Source: a virus. Taken from it: 36,785 nucleotides of DNA. The position numbers and the translations under genes are program-made. This document shows positions 1 through 5,573 of the stretch, piece after piece. The DNA is taken from IMG/VR virus record IMGVR_UViG_3300025110_000048, positions 1 to 36,785 of that record. One strand, 5' to 3'. The stretch's first letter is position 1; every line of letters begins with the position of its first letter. The notes under the pieces were generated by a model. The model saw only the letters and a program-made list of their open reading frames with translations. It was not told where the DNA came from and made no database searches.

Positions 1-490
1 TTTTAGTTGGAGCGTGACCACCATAAGCACCAAATAAAACACCTTGCCTTCCCCACAAGACCTCATAACCCTCTTTATCCGCAGCCGTATGCGATATATC
101 CCTTACATGTAAACGATCCTCTTCAGGGACAATGAAGAGATATTTAGCAGCGTTTTTCTTGTTAGATGTAACTTTAGGTCCAGTTAAATCTTTACCCCAC
201 TTCTTTTGAATCGCTCCGAGGTTGTAATCAACATCAAATATGCACAATCCTGCACTCTTAACACCAGTAAAGACACCAAATGCCTGGAACGTATCTGGAT
301 TTTGTTCAATACATAGAGCTGATCTAGAAGGAGACCACTTTGCACCTGCTTTACTAGCCTCGAAGTGAGGAACCTTCCCTGTAGCTGCATCACCATTAGG
401 GAGTGTGGTTCCCTCTTTATATATCGGGCACGTAGACCATTCAGACGGACAATTTTCAATGAAACTTAACAGTGCTTTTAGCTTGCTCAT
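1..490 (-). CDS. Primase-polymerase-like replication protein, N-terminal part (partial)
   Basis: The minus-strand frame stays open from an ATG at 490 to the left edge, giving 163 codons with no stop. The protein starts MSKLKALLSFIENCPSEWST. Around residues 75-95 it has the pattern FGVFTGVKSAGLCIFDVD, which matches the G-[VI]-x-TG-x-x-SGL-x-[VIL]-[LF]-D-[VI]-D acidic motif of bifunctional primase/polymerase (prim-pol, AEP) N-terminal domains. Further on, YEVLWGRQGVLFGAYGGH resembles the later conserved strand of such domains in cyanobacterial and phage primase-helicases. The expected role is priming of phage DNA replication, perhaps with a C-terminal helicase beyond the window. It is divergent from the SSB gene next door. 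Start codon is clear; the Shine-Dalgarno is weak (AAGGG about 12 nt upstream). The family call is by recalled motif only. Confidence 0.7.
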   Translation of the reverse strand, partial: MSKLKALLSFIENCPSEWSTCPIYKEGTTLPNGDAATGKVPHFEASKAGAKWSPSRSALCIEQNPDTFQAFGVFTGVKSAGLCIFDVDYNLGAIQKKWGKDLTGPKVTSNKKNAAKYLFIVPEEDRLHVRDISHTAADKEGYEVLWGRQGVLFGAYGGHAPTK

Positions 491-523
491 GTGATACAAT
501 TCCCTTGTAGAAACTTAATTTTT

Positions 524-558
524 AACCCCTTCGGCCTCTCCAGCCCTAGGGGTTTTTT
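524..558 (+). terminator. Possible rho-independent terminator or attenuator before the SSB gene
   Basis: AACCCC (524-529) can pair with GGGGTT (549-554), followed by a T run ending at 558. The loop is long (about 19 nt) but contains a smaller GGC/GCC pairing. It points rightwards, yet the gene to its left is on the other strand. It would therefore stop plus-strand readthrough from outside the window or attenuate the SSB transcript. Confidence 0.45.
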
Positions 559-589
559 CATTATACCTTATAGACAAGGCTCTGTCATT

Positions 590-1243
590 ATGCTACATTT
601 ACAGAGCACTCAGGGCATAGCCCACTTAGCACTCTTTATGTCATTTTTATCCGACAGAGCCAGAGAGGAAGGCAGTAAGTCTTCTAACTCTACAGACAAT
701 TATCTGAATCCATCCAAATTGGAGGATGGTGACTCAGTACGTTTCTGTTTATTACAAGAAAATCCCATTGATTTCTTCGAGGTTTGGGGATCTCTAACTG
801 AAGACCCCACAAAATCTCGCCCATACAGATTTGAAGGAGATCCAACTCCAGAAGATATATCTGAAGCAATGGGCACTGAAGCTACCAGAAGATTGAACTT
901 TGATGGTACTGCTCCAGATCCTGCAAAGTTAGCTATTGCAATTGCGATATATAACTACGATGCTGGAAGAGTTCAAGTCCTCCAGTTCAGTCAAAAGACT
1001 CTGATTACACAGTTAGATCAGATTGCTCAGATGGAAGATTATAGAGATGATCTTCTTGCTTTTGACTTCTCTCTTAGTAGGACAGGCGTTAAAAAAGACA
1101 CCAAATACTCTCTTATCTGTGTTCCTCAAAGAAAGAACGCTAAAAAAGAAAAGGAAGAGGCATGGGAGCAGGTTAAAGCGGATGGCTTCGATATATACCG
1201 TCTTATTGATGGAACGGACCCATTCAAACCACCAACTGCTTAG
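590..1243 (+). CDS. Phage single-stranded DNA-binding protein (OB-fold type)
   Basis: 217 residues from the ATG at 590. The frame is open upstream to 491, but that stretch crosses the hairpin and T run at 524-558, so 590 is preferred. Features recalled from phage SSB families are EVWGSL near the N-terminal third, the block IYNYDAGRVQVLQFSQKTL, then DFSLSRTGVKKDTKYSLICV and a basic segment KNAKKEKEEAW. This order (NYD-x-G-x-VQVLE-x-[TS]-QKT, then [YF]D-x-x-[IL]-[ST]-RTG-x-x-x-DT-x-Y) is characteristic of SSBs in marine phages. It would coat ssDNA at replication forks and recombination intermediates. It sits between the primase-polymerase and a RecB-like nuclease, and a strong terminator follows at 1251. 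Confidence 0.75.
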   Translation: MLHLQSTQGIAHLALFMSFLSDRAREEGSKSSNSTDNYLNPSKLEDGDSVRFCLLQENPIDFFEVWGSLTEDPTKSRPYRFEGDPTPEDISEAMGTEATRRLNFDGTAPDPAKLAIAIAIYNYDAGRVQVLQFSQKTLITQLDQIAQMEDYRDDLLAFDFSLSRTGVKKDTKYSLICVPQRKNAKKEKEEAWEQVKADGFDIYRLIDGTDPFKPPTA

Positions 1244-1250
1244 TCACTTA

Positions 1251-1278
1251 GGGGCCATTCATCGGCCCCTTTCTTTTT
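1251..1278 (+). terminator. Rho-independent terminator after SSB gene
   Basis: Perfect stem GGGGCC (1251-1256) / GGCCCC (1264-1269), loop ATTCATC, then TTTCTTTTT. It lies 8 nt after the SSB stop codon. The loop carries one copy of the CCATTCAT word that recurs in the next gene. Confidence 0.85.
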
Positions 1279-1301
1279 AGCTATTTTATGGTAAACTAAT
1301 T

Positions 1302-2177
1302 ATGGGAACGTGTATCTTAATGCCTACTAATGTCACCTTGGACACTCAAAACGCATTGGCAGGACTAAGGAAATGGCAACTGGAGCGTGATGACTCCAAC
1401 ACAATATATCCGCACCGTGTATATAGAGATAAAGAAGGCAAGATATATAGCTCAGTTACTCATATCCTTAATCAAACAGCTCCCAAAGAACAAAAAGATG
1501 CCCTGGAACGTTGGCTATCACGCCCTAACAGCCCTGCTGAACGTGATCTTGCCGCCCAAAGAGGAACGTACGCACATGGTCACGCCGAATATATCCTTAA
1601 AACCACGGCAAAGTTGGCAAGACAAACAGCGAATAAGCGAGGAGTTTGGACCACTGGAGGCGATTGCCTGGAACGTGCCCCTTCAAAAATCACGGCATGG
1701 GCAATGCAAAAAGCAATTAAAAATGCCCCTAAAGTCAACTTTTCCGCTAGTGGGTACGCCAGAGGTCTACGGACTTTTATAGAAGCAAACGTTACTGCCA
1801 TTCATGCCGTAGAATTTTCCATTCATTACACACCAAACGCCATTCATAACGGTAAAAATCCCATTCATGGATTTGCTGGAACGTGCGATTGCATGGTGGA
1901 CATCCAGGGTGAGGGGCCATTCATAGTTGATTGGAAAACTAGCCAGAATAAAAGAACAGAAGAAATGTATGAAAGCTATAAAGATCAACTTGGAGCGTAT
2001 TCACTAGGATTAACCCGCCTCACTGACATTCAACCCAAAGGAGCTGTAGTTGTCTGTGCTAGAAGATCGGGTGAACCTGACGTTAAATTTTTGAATGATA
2101 TACAGCTAAAACAACATCAACAGAATTATCTGGAACGTTTCAGTCAATATTTGTCGAACTTGAGTTTGCCAGAATAA
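1302..2177 (+). CDS. PD-(D/E)XK exonuclease, RecB/Cas4-like
   Basis: 291 residues from the ATG at 1302; a second in-frame ATG at 1320 gives 285, and neither has a good Shine-Dalgarno. The nuclease core is visible: RGTYAHGHAEYIL (residues 88-99), VEF with Glu171, FAGTCDCM with Asp196, FIVDWKTS with Asp210-x-Lys212, and QLGAY (Gln229, Tyr233). These are the motifs of RecB-family nucleases, with the Asp/Asp-x-Lys triad and the Q-x-x-x-Y helix. The likely role is DNA end resection in phage recombination or replication, together with the SSB upstream. Six copies of the strand-polar YTGGARCGT word and four CCATTCAT words at 21-bp spacing lie within the gene. The latter encode a four-fold heptad [ASP]-I-H-x-x-x-x at residues 166-193, an unusual insert between the conserved Glu and Asp. 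Confidence 0.85.
   Translation: MGTCILMPTNVTLDTQNALAGLRKWQLERDDSNTIYPHRVYRDKEGKIYSSVTHILNQTAPKEQKDALERWLSRPNSPAERDLAAQRGTYAHGHAEYILKTTAKLARQTANKRGVWTTGGDCLERAPSKITAWAMQKAIKNAPKVNFSASGYARGLRTFIEANVTAIHAVEFSIHYTPNAIHNGKNPIHGFAGTCDCMVDIQGEGPFIVDWKTSQNKRTEEMYESYKDQLGAYSLGLTRLTDIQPKGAVVVCARRSGEPDVKFLNDIQLKQHQQNYLERFSQYLSNLSLPE
1798..1924 (+). repeat. CCATTCAT cluster, four copies at 21-bp spacing plus one
   Basis: CCATTCAT starts at 1798, 1819, 1840 and 1861 (exact 21-bp steps, two DNA turns) and again at 1917. The first four share a reading frame (x-Ile-His); the fifth is in another frame (GPFIV). Additional copies start at 1255 (terminator loop) and 3014 (inside a minus-strand gene). A 13-bp exact match, AGGGGCCATTCAT, is shared by 1250-1262 and 1912-1924. 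Confidence 0.7.
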
Positions 2178-2247
2178 AAAATGACCAAAAAGTTCACCAA
2201 AGTCGAGCAAATTTCAACTCTAAAAAAGTAAAAAATGTTGCGGATAA

Positions 2248-2285
2248 AGTGTAAAAATGTAGTATATATGTACTACATTTACACT
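2248..2285. terminator. Inverted repeat between convergent genes
   Basis: AGTGTAAAAATGTAGTA (2248-2264) and TACTACATTTACACT (2271-2285) are complementary apart from two extra A residues in the left arm, around the loop TATATG. It lies between the 3' ends of the exonuclease gene (plus) and the 108-residue gene (minus, whose stop codon begins at 2286 inside the arm). A bidirectional terminator is likely; an operator is possible. The 106-bp gap holds no gene. Confidence 0.55.
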
Positions 2286-2610
2286 ATGTAATATATGGTC
2301 TCTCTATACAAATAGTGTCGAATTTGTAAAAAATATCATTCATAGCTTGTTTTTCTGTTTTAAAAGGGCCATTAACTTTTCTAATACTTGCCTGGTAATC
2401 GTTTACAAATCTTCTATAACCATTATTTGAGTAGTGTCTGTAAGTGGGAAAATATGCATTCATTCTGCCTTGAATCTCTTCAAACTCCCATTTTGGCACG
2501 TGTAACTCCCAGTAATACCCAGGATTAAAAGGGATATATTCGTTTTCATCTAATAAAAGATTGGCTCCTTTTTTCCATGAATCGGAGTAATAGATTTCTA
2601 CTTTTCTCAT
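2284..2610 (-). CDS. Hypothetical protein, last gene of the minus-strand early operon
   Basis: 108 residues, MRKVEIYYSDSWKKG to CIERPYIT. It is rich in aromatic and charged residues (YYWELHVPKWEFEEI near residues 32-46) with no signal peptide or membrane segment. I do not recognise a family. Its ATG overlaps the stop of the 49-residue gene upstream (ATGA), so translation is probably coupled. It is the sixth and last gene of the operon that starts at 3964, and it ends in the inverted repeat at 2248-2285. Confidence 0.75.
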   Translation of the reverse strand: MRKVEIYYSDSWKKGANLLLDENEYIPFNPGYYWELHVPKWEFEEIQGRMNAYFPTYRHYSNNGYRRFVNDYQASIRKVNGPFKTEKQAMNDIFYKFDTICIERPYIT

Positions 2611-2756
2611 TTGTGTAAAGAATTTCTTTGGGCTGGAGTGAGGGCAGAGTCATAATAATCCTGCGATTCAAGATCTAATCTCATTTGCTCCAGCTCTTCT
2701 GGCGTTGGCTCGTATGCTTCAAGACCTTCCAAAAATTTTTGTTCTGTGGGGTCCAT
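2607..2756 (-). CDS. Small acidic hypothetical protein (49 aa)
   Basis: Begins MDPTEQKFLEGLEAYEPTPE and ends PAQRNSLHK. The start ATG shares one base with the TAA of the gene upstream (TAATG), and its TGA overlaps the ATG of the gene downstream (ATGA). It therefore fills exactly the space left between its neighbours, the strongest evidence that it is real. It is strongly acidic and probably helical. Function unknown. Confidence 0.65.
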   Translation of the reverse strand: MDPTEQKFLEGLEAYEPTPEELEQMRLDLESQDYYDSALTPAQRNSLHK

Positions 2757-3154
2757 TAATCTGCCTCCAAGTTACCGTTTTCATCTACGAAAACATATAG
2801 TTCGGAGTATGTATGGGCTAGGTCGGTCAACTTCTTACCCATATCTGGAGCGTATCTACCAGGTTCCCAAAACCCTGAGCCGTGACGGTTACGAGTAAGC
2901 ATCCAATCGTGAGCAACGTGGTCCCATATTGTGCCTTGACTTGGATCGTAAGAGGCAGTTCTGTGGATTTCAGGGTCGAAACCTAGCTCAAGTGCTTTAT
3001 TTTCAAAATCATCCCATTCATGCTGAATTCTTTCTTCCAGTTCTTTGGTTGGCTCGAAATCTAAGCCGTCAAGGTACACGGTTTCACCGTCTTTCTCGAT
3101 TTCGATGTGGGAGGACCACTGGAGCGTGGTCATTGCGTGTTGGTGGTTACTCAT
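2756..3154 (-). CDS. Conserved phage protein of unknown function (132 aa)
   Basis: The C-terminal half, HDWMLTRNRHGSGFWEPGRY and then MGKKLTDLAHTYSELYVFVD, resembles a pattern I recall from many small uncharacterised phage proteins (HDFxLTRNGHGAGFWD...LtelAk...elyv). No catalytic assignment is known to me. The N-terminal half is acidic. The start overlaps the stop of the 86-residue gene by 4 nt (ATGA). Two YTGGARCGT sites (2846, 3120) fall inside the gene on its template strand, read in two different phases as YAP and TLQ. Confidence 0.75.
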   Translation of the reverse strand: MSNHQHAMTTLQWSSHIEIEKDGETVYLDGLDFEPTKELEERIQHEWDDFENKALELGFDPEIHRTASYDPSQGTIWDHVAHDWMLTRNRHGSGFWEPGRYAPDMGKKLTDLAHTYSELYVFVDENGNLEAD

Positions 3155-3411
3155 TTTAGGAACTCAGTGTGAAAAATGTATGTGCAATAGTCACCCGCTA
3201 AAAGGTGAGAGAGGTGGTAAGGAGGTTCTGAAAAGTGGGCCTCTCCTTCAATACTGACAGCTCTTAATTCTCTACCGTACCAGGTTTGGAGTTGTTGGAG
3301 CGTTTGCTCGATCTCTTCCTCCTCTCCTGGCTCTAGCCCGCTACCGTCATTATTTATCAGGTACGTGCACCAATACGAGGGGAGCTGTTCTTTGATTACT
3401 TCAATTGGCAT
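3151..3411 (-). CDS. Small conserved phage-type hypothetical protein (86 aa)
   Basis: Begins MPIEVIKEQLPSYWCTYLIN and contains NNDGSGLEPGEEEEIEQTL, a pattern (W-x-x-YLINxDxSGLxxxE) that I recall from small uncharacterised phage proteins. No membrane segment or signal peptide. It starts 2 nt after the stop of the upstream gene, and its stop overlaps the next start (ATGA). Function unknown. Confidence 0.7.
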   Translation of the reverse strand: MPIEVIKEQLPSYWCTYLINNDGSGLEPGEEEEIEQTLQQLQTWYGRELRAVSIEGEAHFSEPPYHLSHLLAGDYCTYIFHTEFLK

Positions 3412-3413
3412 TG

Positions 3414-3770
3414 TTAAAAGCTCCTTAGTGTCTTTTTAACTTGAGAGAATTGGACCGCACAACTACATGCCTCCAATAATTTTCCTTGTTCCTGGTAAAG
3501 CGGTATCGCTTTACGGAACGCCTCGAAAATCAGCTCGTTATCAGCCTCTTTGCGAGTCTGTCGCATGATCTTTTGTGGATCGTCCCATTCAAGTTGCTCC
3601 TGACACTCGGCAAAATCCCTATATGCTGAAGCTTGAGAGCGTCCTGCGTCTTGAATTGCTTGCAAGATCTCTTCTTTGCTTAGTCGGGTCTCTGTTGAGC
3701 CGTCGTCAAAGGTTTTCAGCTCCTTAGTTAGTTGCTCGACAATAAAGAGGTGAGACTCTGCTTTGTTCAC
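3414..3770 (-). CDS. Hypothetical helical protein (118 aa)
   Basis: Begins MNKAESHLFIVEQLTKELKT and ends QFSQVKKTLRSF. Almost entirely charged and helix-forming, with one cysteine pair (EACSCAV) near the C-terminus. I do not recognise it. Its start overlaps the stop of the 65-residue gene by 4 nt, placing it second in the operon. Confidence 0.7.
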   Translation of the reverse strand: MNKAESHLFIVEQLTKELKTFDDGSTETRLSKEEILQAIQDAGRSQASAYRDFAECQEQLEWDDPQKIMRQTRKEADNELIFEAFRKAIPLYQEQGKLLEACSCAVQFSQVKKTLRSF

Positions 3771-3964
3771 TTGCTCACCTCCTCGGCAGTGTTCAAGATT
3801 GCTCTTATTCTGTCTAATGAATTAAGTAATTCTGGAGCGTCTCCCTTTTGGAATATCCAGCAGGGCAGATTCTCAATTAATCCAGTAAGCTCTCCAGCTC
3901 TTTCTCTTGTTTGCTGGAGTTGGTCTATTTGTTGACCGCTTAAAAATCTTTTTGTAGTAGTCAT
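3767..3964 (-). CDS. Hypothetical protein, first gene of the minus-strand early operon (65 aa)
   Basis: Begins MTTTKRFLSGQQIDQLQQTR and is mostly helical, with a WIFQKGDAPELL segment in the middle. Function unknown. It follows a good sigma-70-like promoter (TTGACA...TACATT on the minus strand, 4023 to 3994), which would drive all six genes down to 2284. No clear Shine-Dalgarno precedes the ATG. A YTGGARCGT site (3833) lies within it. Confidence 0.65.
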   Translation of the reverse strand: MTTTKRFLSGQQIDQLQQTRERAGELTGLIENLPCWIFQKGDAPELLNSLDRIRAILNTAEEVSK

Positions 3965-3993
3965 AAATTTTTTAGCTTTGTGGGCTTATTGAT

Positions 3994-4023
3994 AATGTAG
4001 CACACATTTTTGGATAGTGTCAA
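3994..4023 (-). promoter_or_regulatory. Promoter for the minus-strand early operon, with operator-like word
   Basis: Read on the minus strand: TTGACA (4023-4018), 18-nt spacer, TACATT (3999-3994). The -10 overlaps TGTGCTACA (plus-strand TGTAGCACA, 3996-4004). The same word appears inverted at the divergent promoter and, as GTAGCACA, at 4860. Regulation by a shared factor is inferred. Confidence 0.6.
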
Positions 4024-4100
4024 CAACTTTGATAAAATTAATTTATTTTTCTCAGTGAGAATTCTCAAAGTCAGCGAGTAGAAACAATATTAATAATATG

Positions 4101-4134
4101 TTGACTCTCTCCAGGTCTTTTGATAATGTGCTAC
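4101..4134 (+). promoter_or_regulatory. Divergent promoter for the gene at 4157, with operator-like word
   Basis: TTGACT (4101-4106), 15-nt spacer, GATAAT (4122-4127), then TGTGCTACA (4126-4134), the exact inverse of TGTAGCACA at 3996-4004. Both sites are preceded by GATAA, so each -10 region sits on or beside the shared word. The 192-bp gap 3965-4156 holds only these two promoters. Confidence 0.6.
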
Positions 4135-4156
4135 ATGTAATGAATTTATCGCTATT

Positions 4157-4714
4157 ATGAACACTATCTACAAGCGAGCGACAAACGAGAACAACGAAGA
4201 GGTAGTTACTTCTTTTTATGTTTGGGGAACTCTCCCCGAGGCTTTGGAGGCTTTGGATAAAGTCTTAATCACTAAGGAGAGAGAGGACGGCTCCAAATAT
4301 GTTTGTTTGTCTGAGGAGATAGATAAACAATTAAGAGGAGCGTATCAAACGCTAATAATGAAACTTCACAGAGAGGAGCTGCCTAACGACTGGCGTTTCT
4401 CAATAGTTAAGGAACTTTGCTGGCGGTTGGCAGAGTACAAGAACTGCAACAATCCAGAAACTTCTTTGGATGATCTTCAGGACGTTTGTTGGGAGGTTGC
4501 TGATAATTGTTGCGACATCTCCAATAGTTCTATTTTCCAATGGCTGGCAGATAATCCTGGGAGGTGTGAGTTTGAGGAGGAGTCTCTCTCAGTCAATCCA
4601 GATGGTATTAATTCTCTTTGGAGAATAGCCAGGAGCCGACAGTGTGAAGAGATCGAGCTGATGGCTCGGCAGCTCTTGGAGTGTTTGGATGATGGAATAG
4701 CCGACGGAATCTAG
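4157..4714 (+). CDS. Conserved hypothetical protein (185 aa)
   Basis: Begins MNTIYKRATNENNEEVVTSF. The middle and C-terminal part (DVCWEVADNCCDISNSSIFQ, then WLADNPGRCEFEEE) resembles a pattern I recall in phage and plasmid proteins of unknown function (eiADslvdvyts-L--WL-dn-sR-ey-dEa). No motif points to an activity. The leader from the predicted promoter is about 22 nt and lacks a Shine-Dalgarno. It is divergent from the six-gene operon and shares its operator-like word, so co-regulation is plausible. Confidence 0.7.
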   Translation: MNTIYKRATNENNEEVVTSFYVWGTLPEALEALDKVLITKEREDGSKYVCLSEEIDKQLRGAYQTLIMKLHREELPNDWRFSIVKELCWRLAEYKNCNNPETSLDDLQDVCWEVADNCCDISNSSIFQWLADNPGRCEFEEESLSVNPDGINSLWRIARSRQCEEIELMARQLLECLDDGIADGI

Positions 4715-4732
4715 CGGCGTTTTTCCTCTTTG

Positions 4733-4831
4733 CTTACTGCAACTCTGAGAGGCGGTCTCCTCACCTCTTACTACTTGGAGCGTTTCGCCTCTCGCTGCCG
4801 TCCTGGCTCCTCTTCCTCCTTATGCAGTAAG
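4733..4831. other. Nested inverted repeat, candidate structured RNA or DNA element
   Basis: Outer arms CTTACTGCA (4733-4741) / TGCAGTAAG (4823-4831) are perfect 9-mers. Inner arms GAGAGGCG (4747-4754) / CGCCTCTC (4786-4793) are perfect 8-mers. A short CTCC (4757-4760) / GGAG (4777-4780) pairing may form inside, with the YTGGARCGT copy at 4776 in the inner loop. The unpaired 3' flank is pyrimidine-rich and holds CCTGGCTCCTC (4802-4812), repeated at 5241-5251. It occupies the gap 4715-4930; no ORF seen. Confidence 0.5.
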
Positions 4832-4854
4832 GTCTATTTGTTACTCTATGTAAC

Positions 4855-4867
4855 GATAAGTAGCACA
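4855..4867 (+). promoter_or_regulatory. Possible promoter/operator for the gene at 4931
   Basis: GATAAGTAGCACA (4855-4867) resembles GATAATGTAGCACA at 3991-4004 with two bases missing, and sits just after a small hairpin GTTAC/GTAAC (4840-4854). No convincing -35 is seen. A strong Shine-Dalgarno-like AAAGGAGA at 4875-4882 is not followed by an ATG at normal spacing. Confidence 0.3.
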
Positions 4868-4930
4868 GAGACAGAAAGGAGATATTATTAAATCAAGAGG
4901 AAAATTTTTCTACTTCCTCACTAACTAAAA

Positions 4931-5212
4931 ATGAACAACTTTCCCACTATTCCGAACACAGACACAGAGTCTAAGGAGTACAAAAAGATTAAGGCAGCTA
5001 ACACCAAAGACCGTCTTCTCCAGGAGATCTACCACCTCCAGAGACAGCAAAGCGGGCTAACCGTCTTGCTCACCAAAGCGAGACAGCAACGAGACAAAGC
5101 GCAGCTCCAAGACTTCGGAGATGTGATCAAAAGATTTCGCCAGCTCACCGCTGAGAGTCTGAAGCAGCAAAGCCGCCAGGCCGCCGCCGAGCTACGGACC
5201 ATCTGGAGCTAG
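4931..5212 (+). CDS. Hypothetical helical basic protein (93 aa)
   Basis: Begins MNNFPTIPNTDTESKEYKKI and ends QSRQAAAELRTIWS. The region from residue 25 on is a long Gln/Arg/Lys-rich helix, probably coiled coil (LLQEIYHLQRQQSGLTVLLT). Function unknown. The last 40 bp rise sharply in GC and include CCGCCAGGCCG (5173-5183), repeated in the following intergenic element at 5278-5288. An inverted repeat GAGGAA/TTCCTC (4897-4902, 4914-4919) lies just before the start. The start has no nearby Shine-Dalgarno. Confidence 0.6.
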   Translation: MNNFPTIPNTDTESKEYKKIKAANTKDRLLQEIYHLQRQQSGLTVLLTKARQQRDKAQLQDFGDVIKRFRQLTAESLKQQSRQAAAELRTIWS

Positions 5213-5336
5213 GCCGCCGCCTCTCCCCAAAATTTATGGGCCTGGCTCCTCCAGCTCGGCCCGCCTCACTCGGCTCACCGCCAGGCCGAGGCGGGGAGGG
5301 GTTGCAAAAATCCGCCTTTATAGTCAAGGGCGGGGG
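5213..5336. other. GC-rich nested inverted repeat between convergent genes
   Basis: Outer arms CCGCCTC (5217-5223) / GAGGCGG (5288-5294) and inner arms GGCCTGGC (5239-5246) / GCCAGGCC (5280-5287) are perfect. The right arms are contiguous and the left arms are separated by a 15-nt bulge. A second hairpin CCGCCTT (5312-5318) / AAGGGCGG (5326-5333) follows. The block is much more GC-rich than the rest of the window. It carries CCTGGCTCCTC (5241-5251), also in the 4733-4831 element. The remaining gap to 5390 is AT-rich with TACTAC words. No gene seen. Confidence 0.5.
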
Positions 5337-5390
5337 AACCTACTGATTAATCTGAAAATAAGCTCTTATGTACTACCTCTATATACTACA

Positions 5391-5573
5391 CTAGCGTTTC
5401 GTGTCTGTCAATATCATATCGACTAATTTAGTCTTCTTACAATGGGCGTTAGTTCCCGCAAGGGATCTCAGCTTCCTTGAAGGTAACTGTAGTAACATAT
5501 TGTAGTATCCCTGAAGAGGTTTAGGAGATCTATAAACAAACAATCCCCCAACCTTATCCAGCATCCACTTCAT
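5391..5573 (-). CDS. Small hypothetical protein coupled to terminase small subunit (60 aa)
   Basis: Begins MKWMLDKVGGLFVYRSPKPL and contains LPSRKLRSLAGTNAHCKKTK, then LVDMIL. That stretch looks like a small helix-extended-helix (SAP or Rho-N-like: L-x-x-[IL]-x-G-x...K-x-x-L[IV]-x-x-[IL]L), a nucleic-acid-binding fold. The resemblance is weak. Its ATG overlaps the TGA of the upstream gene (ATGA), which supports it as real. It converges on the GC-rich element. Confidence 0.5.
   Translation of the reverse strand: MKWMLDKVGGLFVYRSPKPLQGYYNMLLQLPSRKLRSLAGTNAHCKKTKLVDMILTDTKR

Noticed and set aside
184-459. 91-codon minus-strand open frame
   Set aside because: It lies inside the primase-polymerase frame, which has the recognisable motif; this frame shows no family pattern.
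1798-1868. CRISPR-like array suggested by evenly spaced CCATTCAT
   Set aside because: The repeat is only 8 bp with 13-bp intervals inside a conserved coding region; nothing like CRISPR repeats or spacers.
4733-4831. tRNA or tmRNA
   Set aside because: No cloverleaf, T-loop (TTCRA) or CCA-type acceptor could be fitted to either structured element.
5145-5327. 60-codon minus-strand frame in the GC-rich island
   Set aside because: Arg/Gly/Pro-rich translation of the structured GC block overlapping a plus-strand gene; no start context or neighbour coupling.
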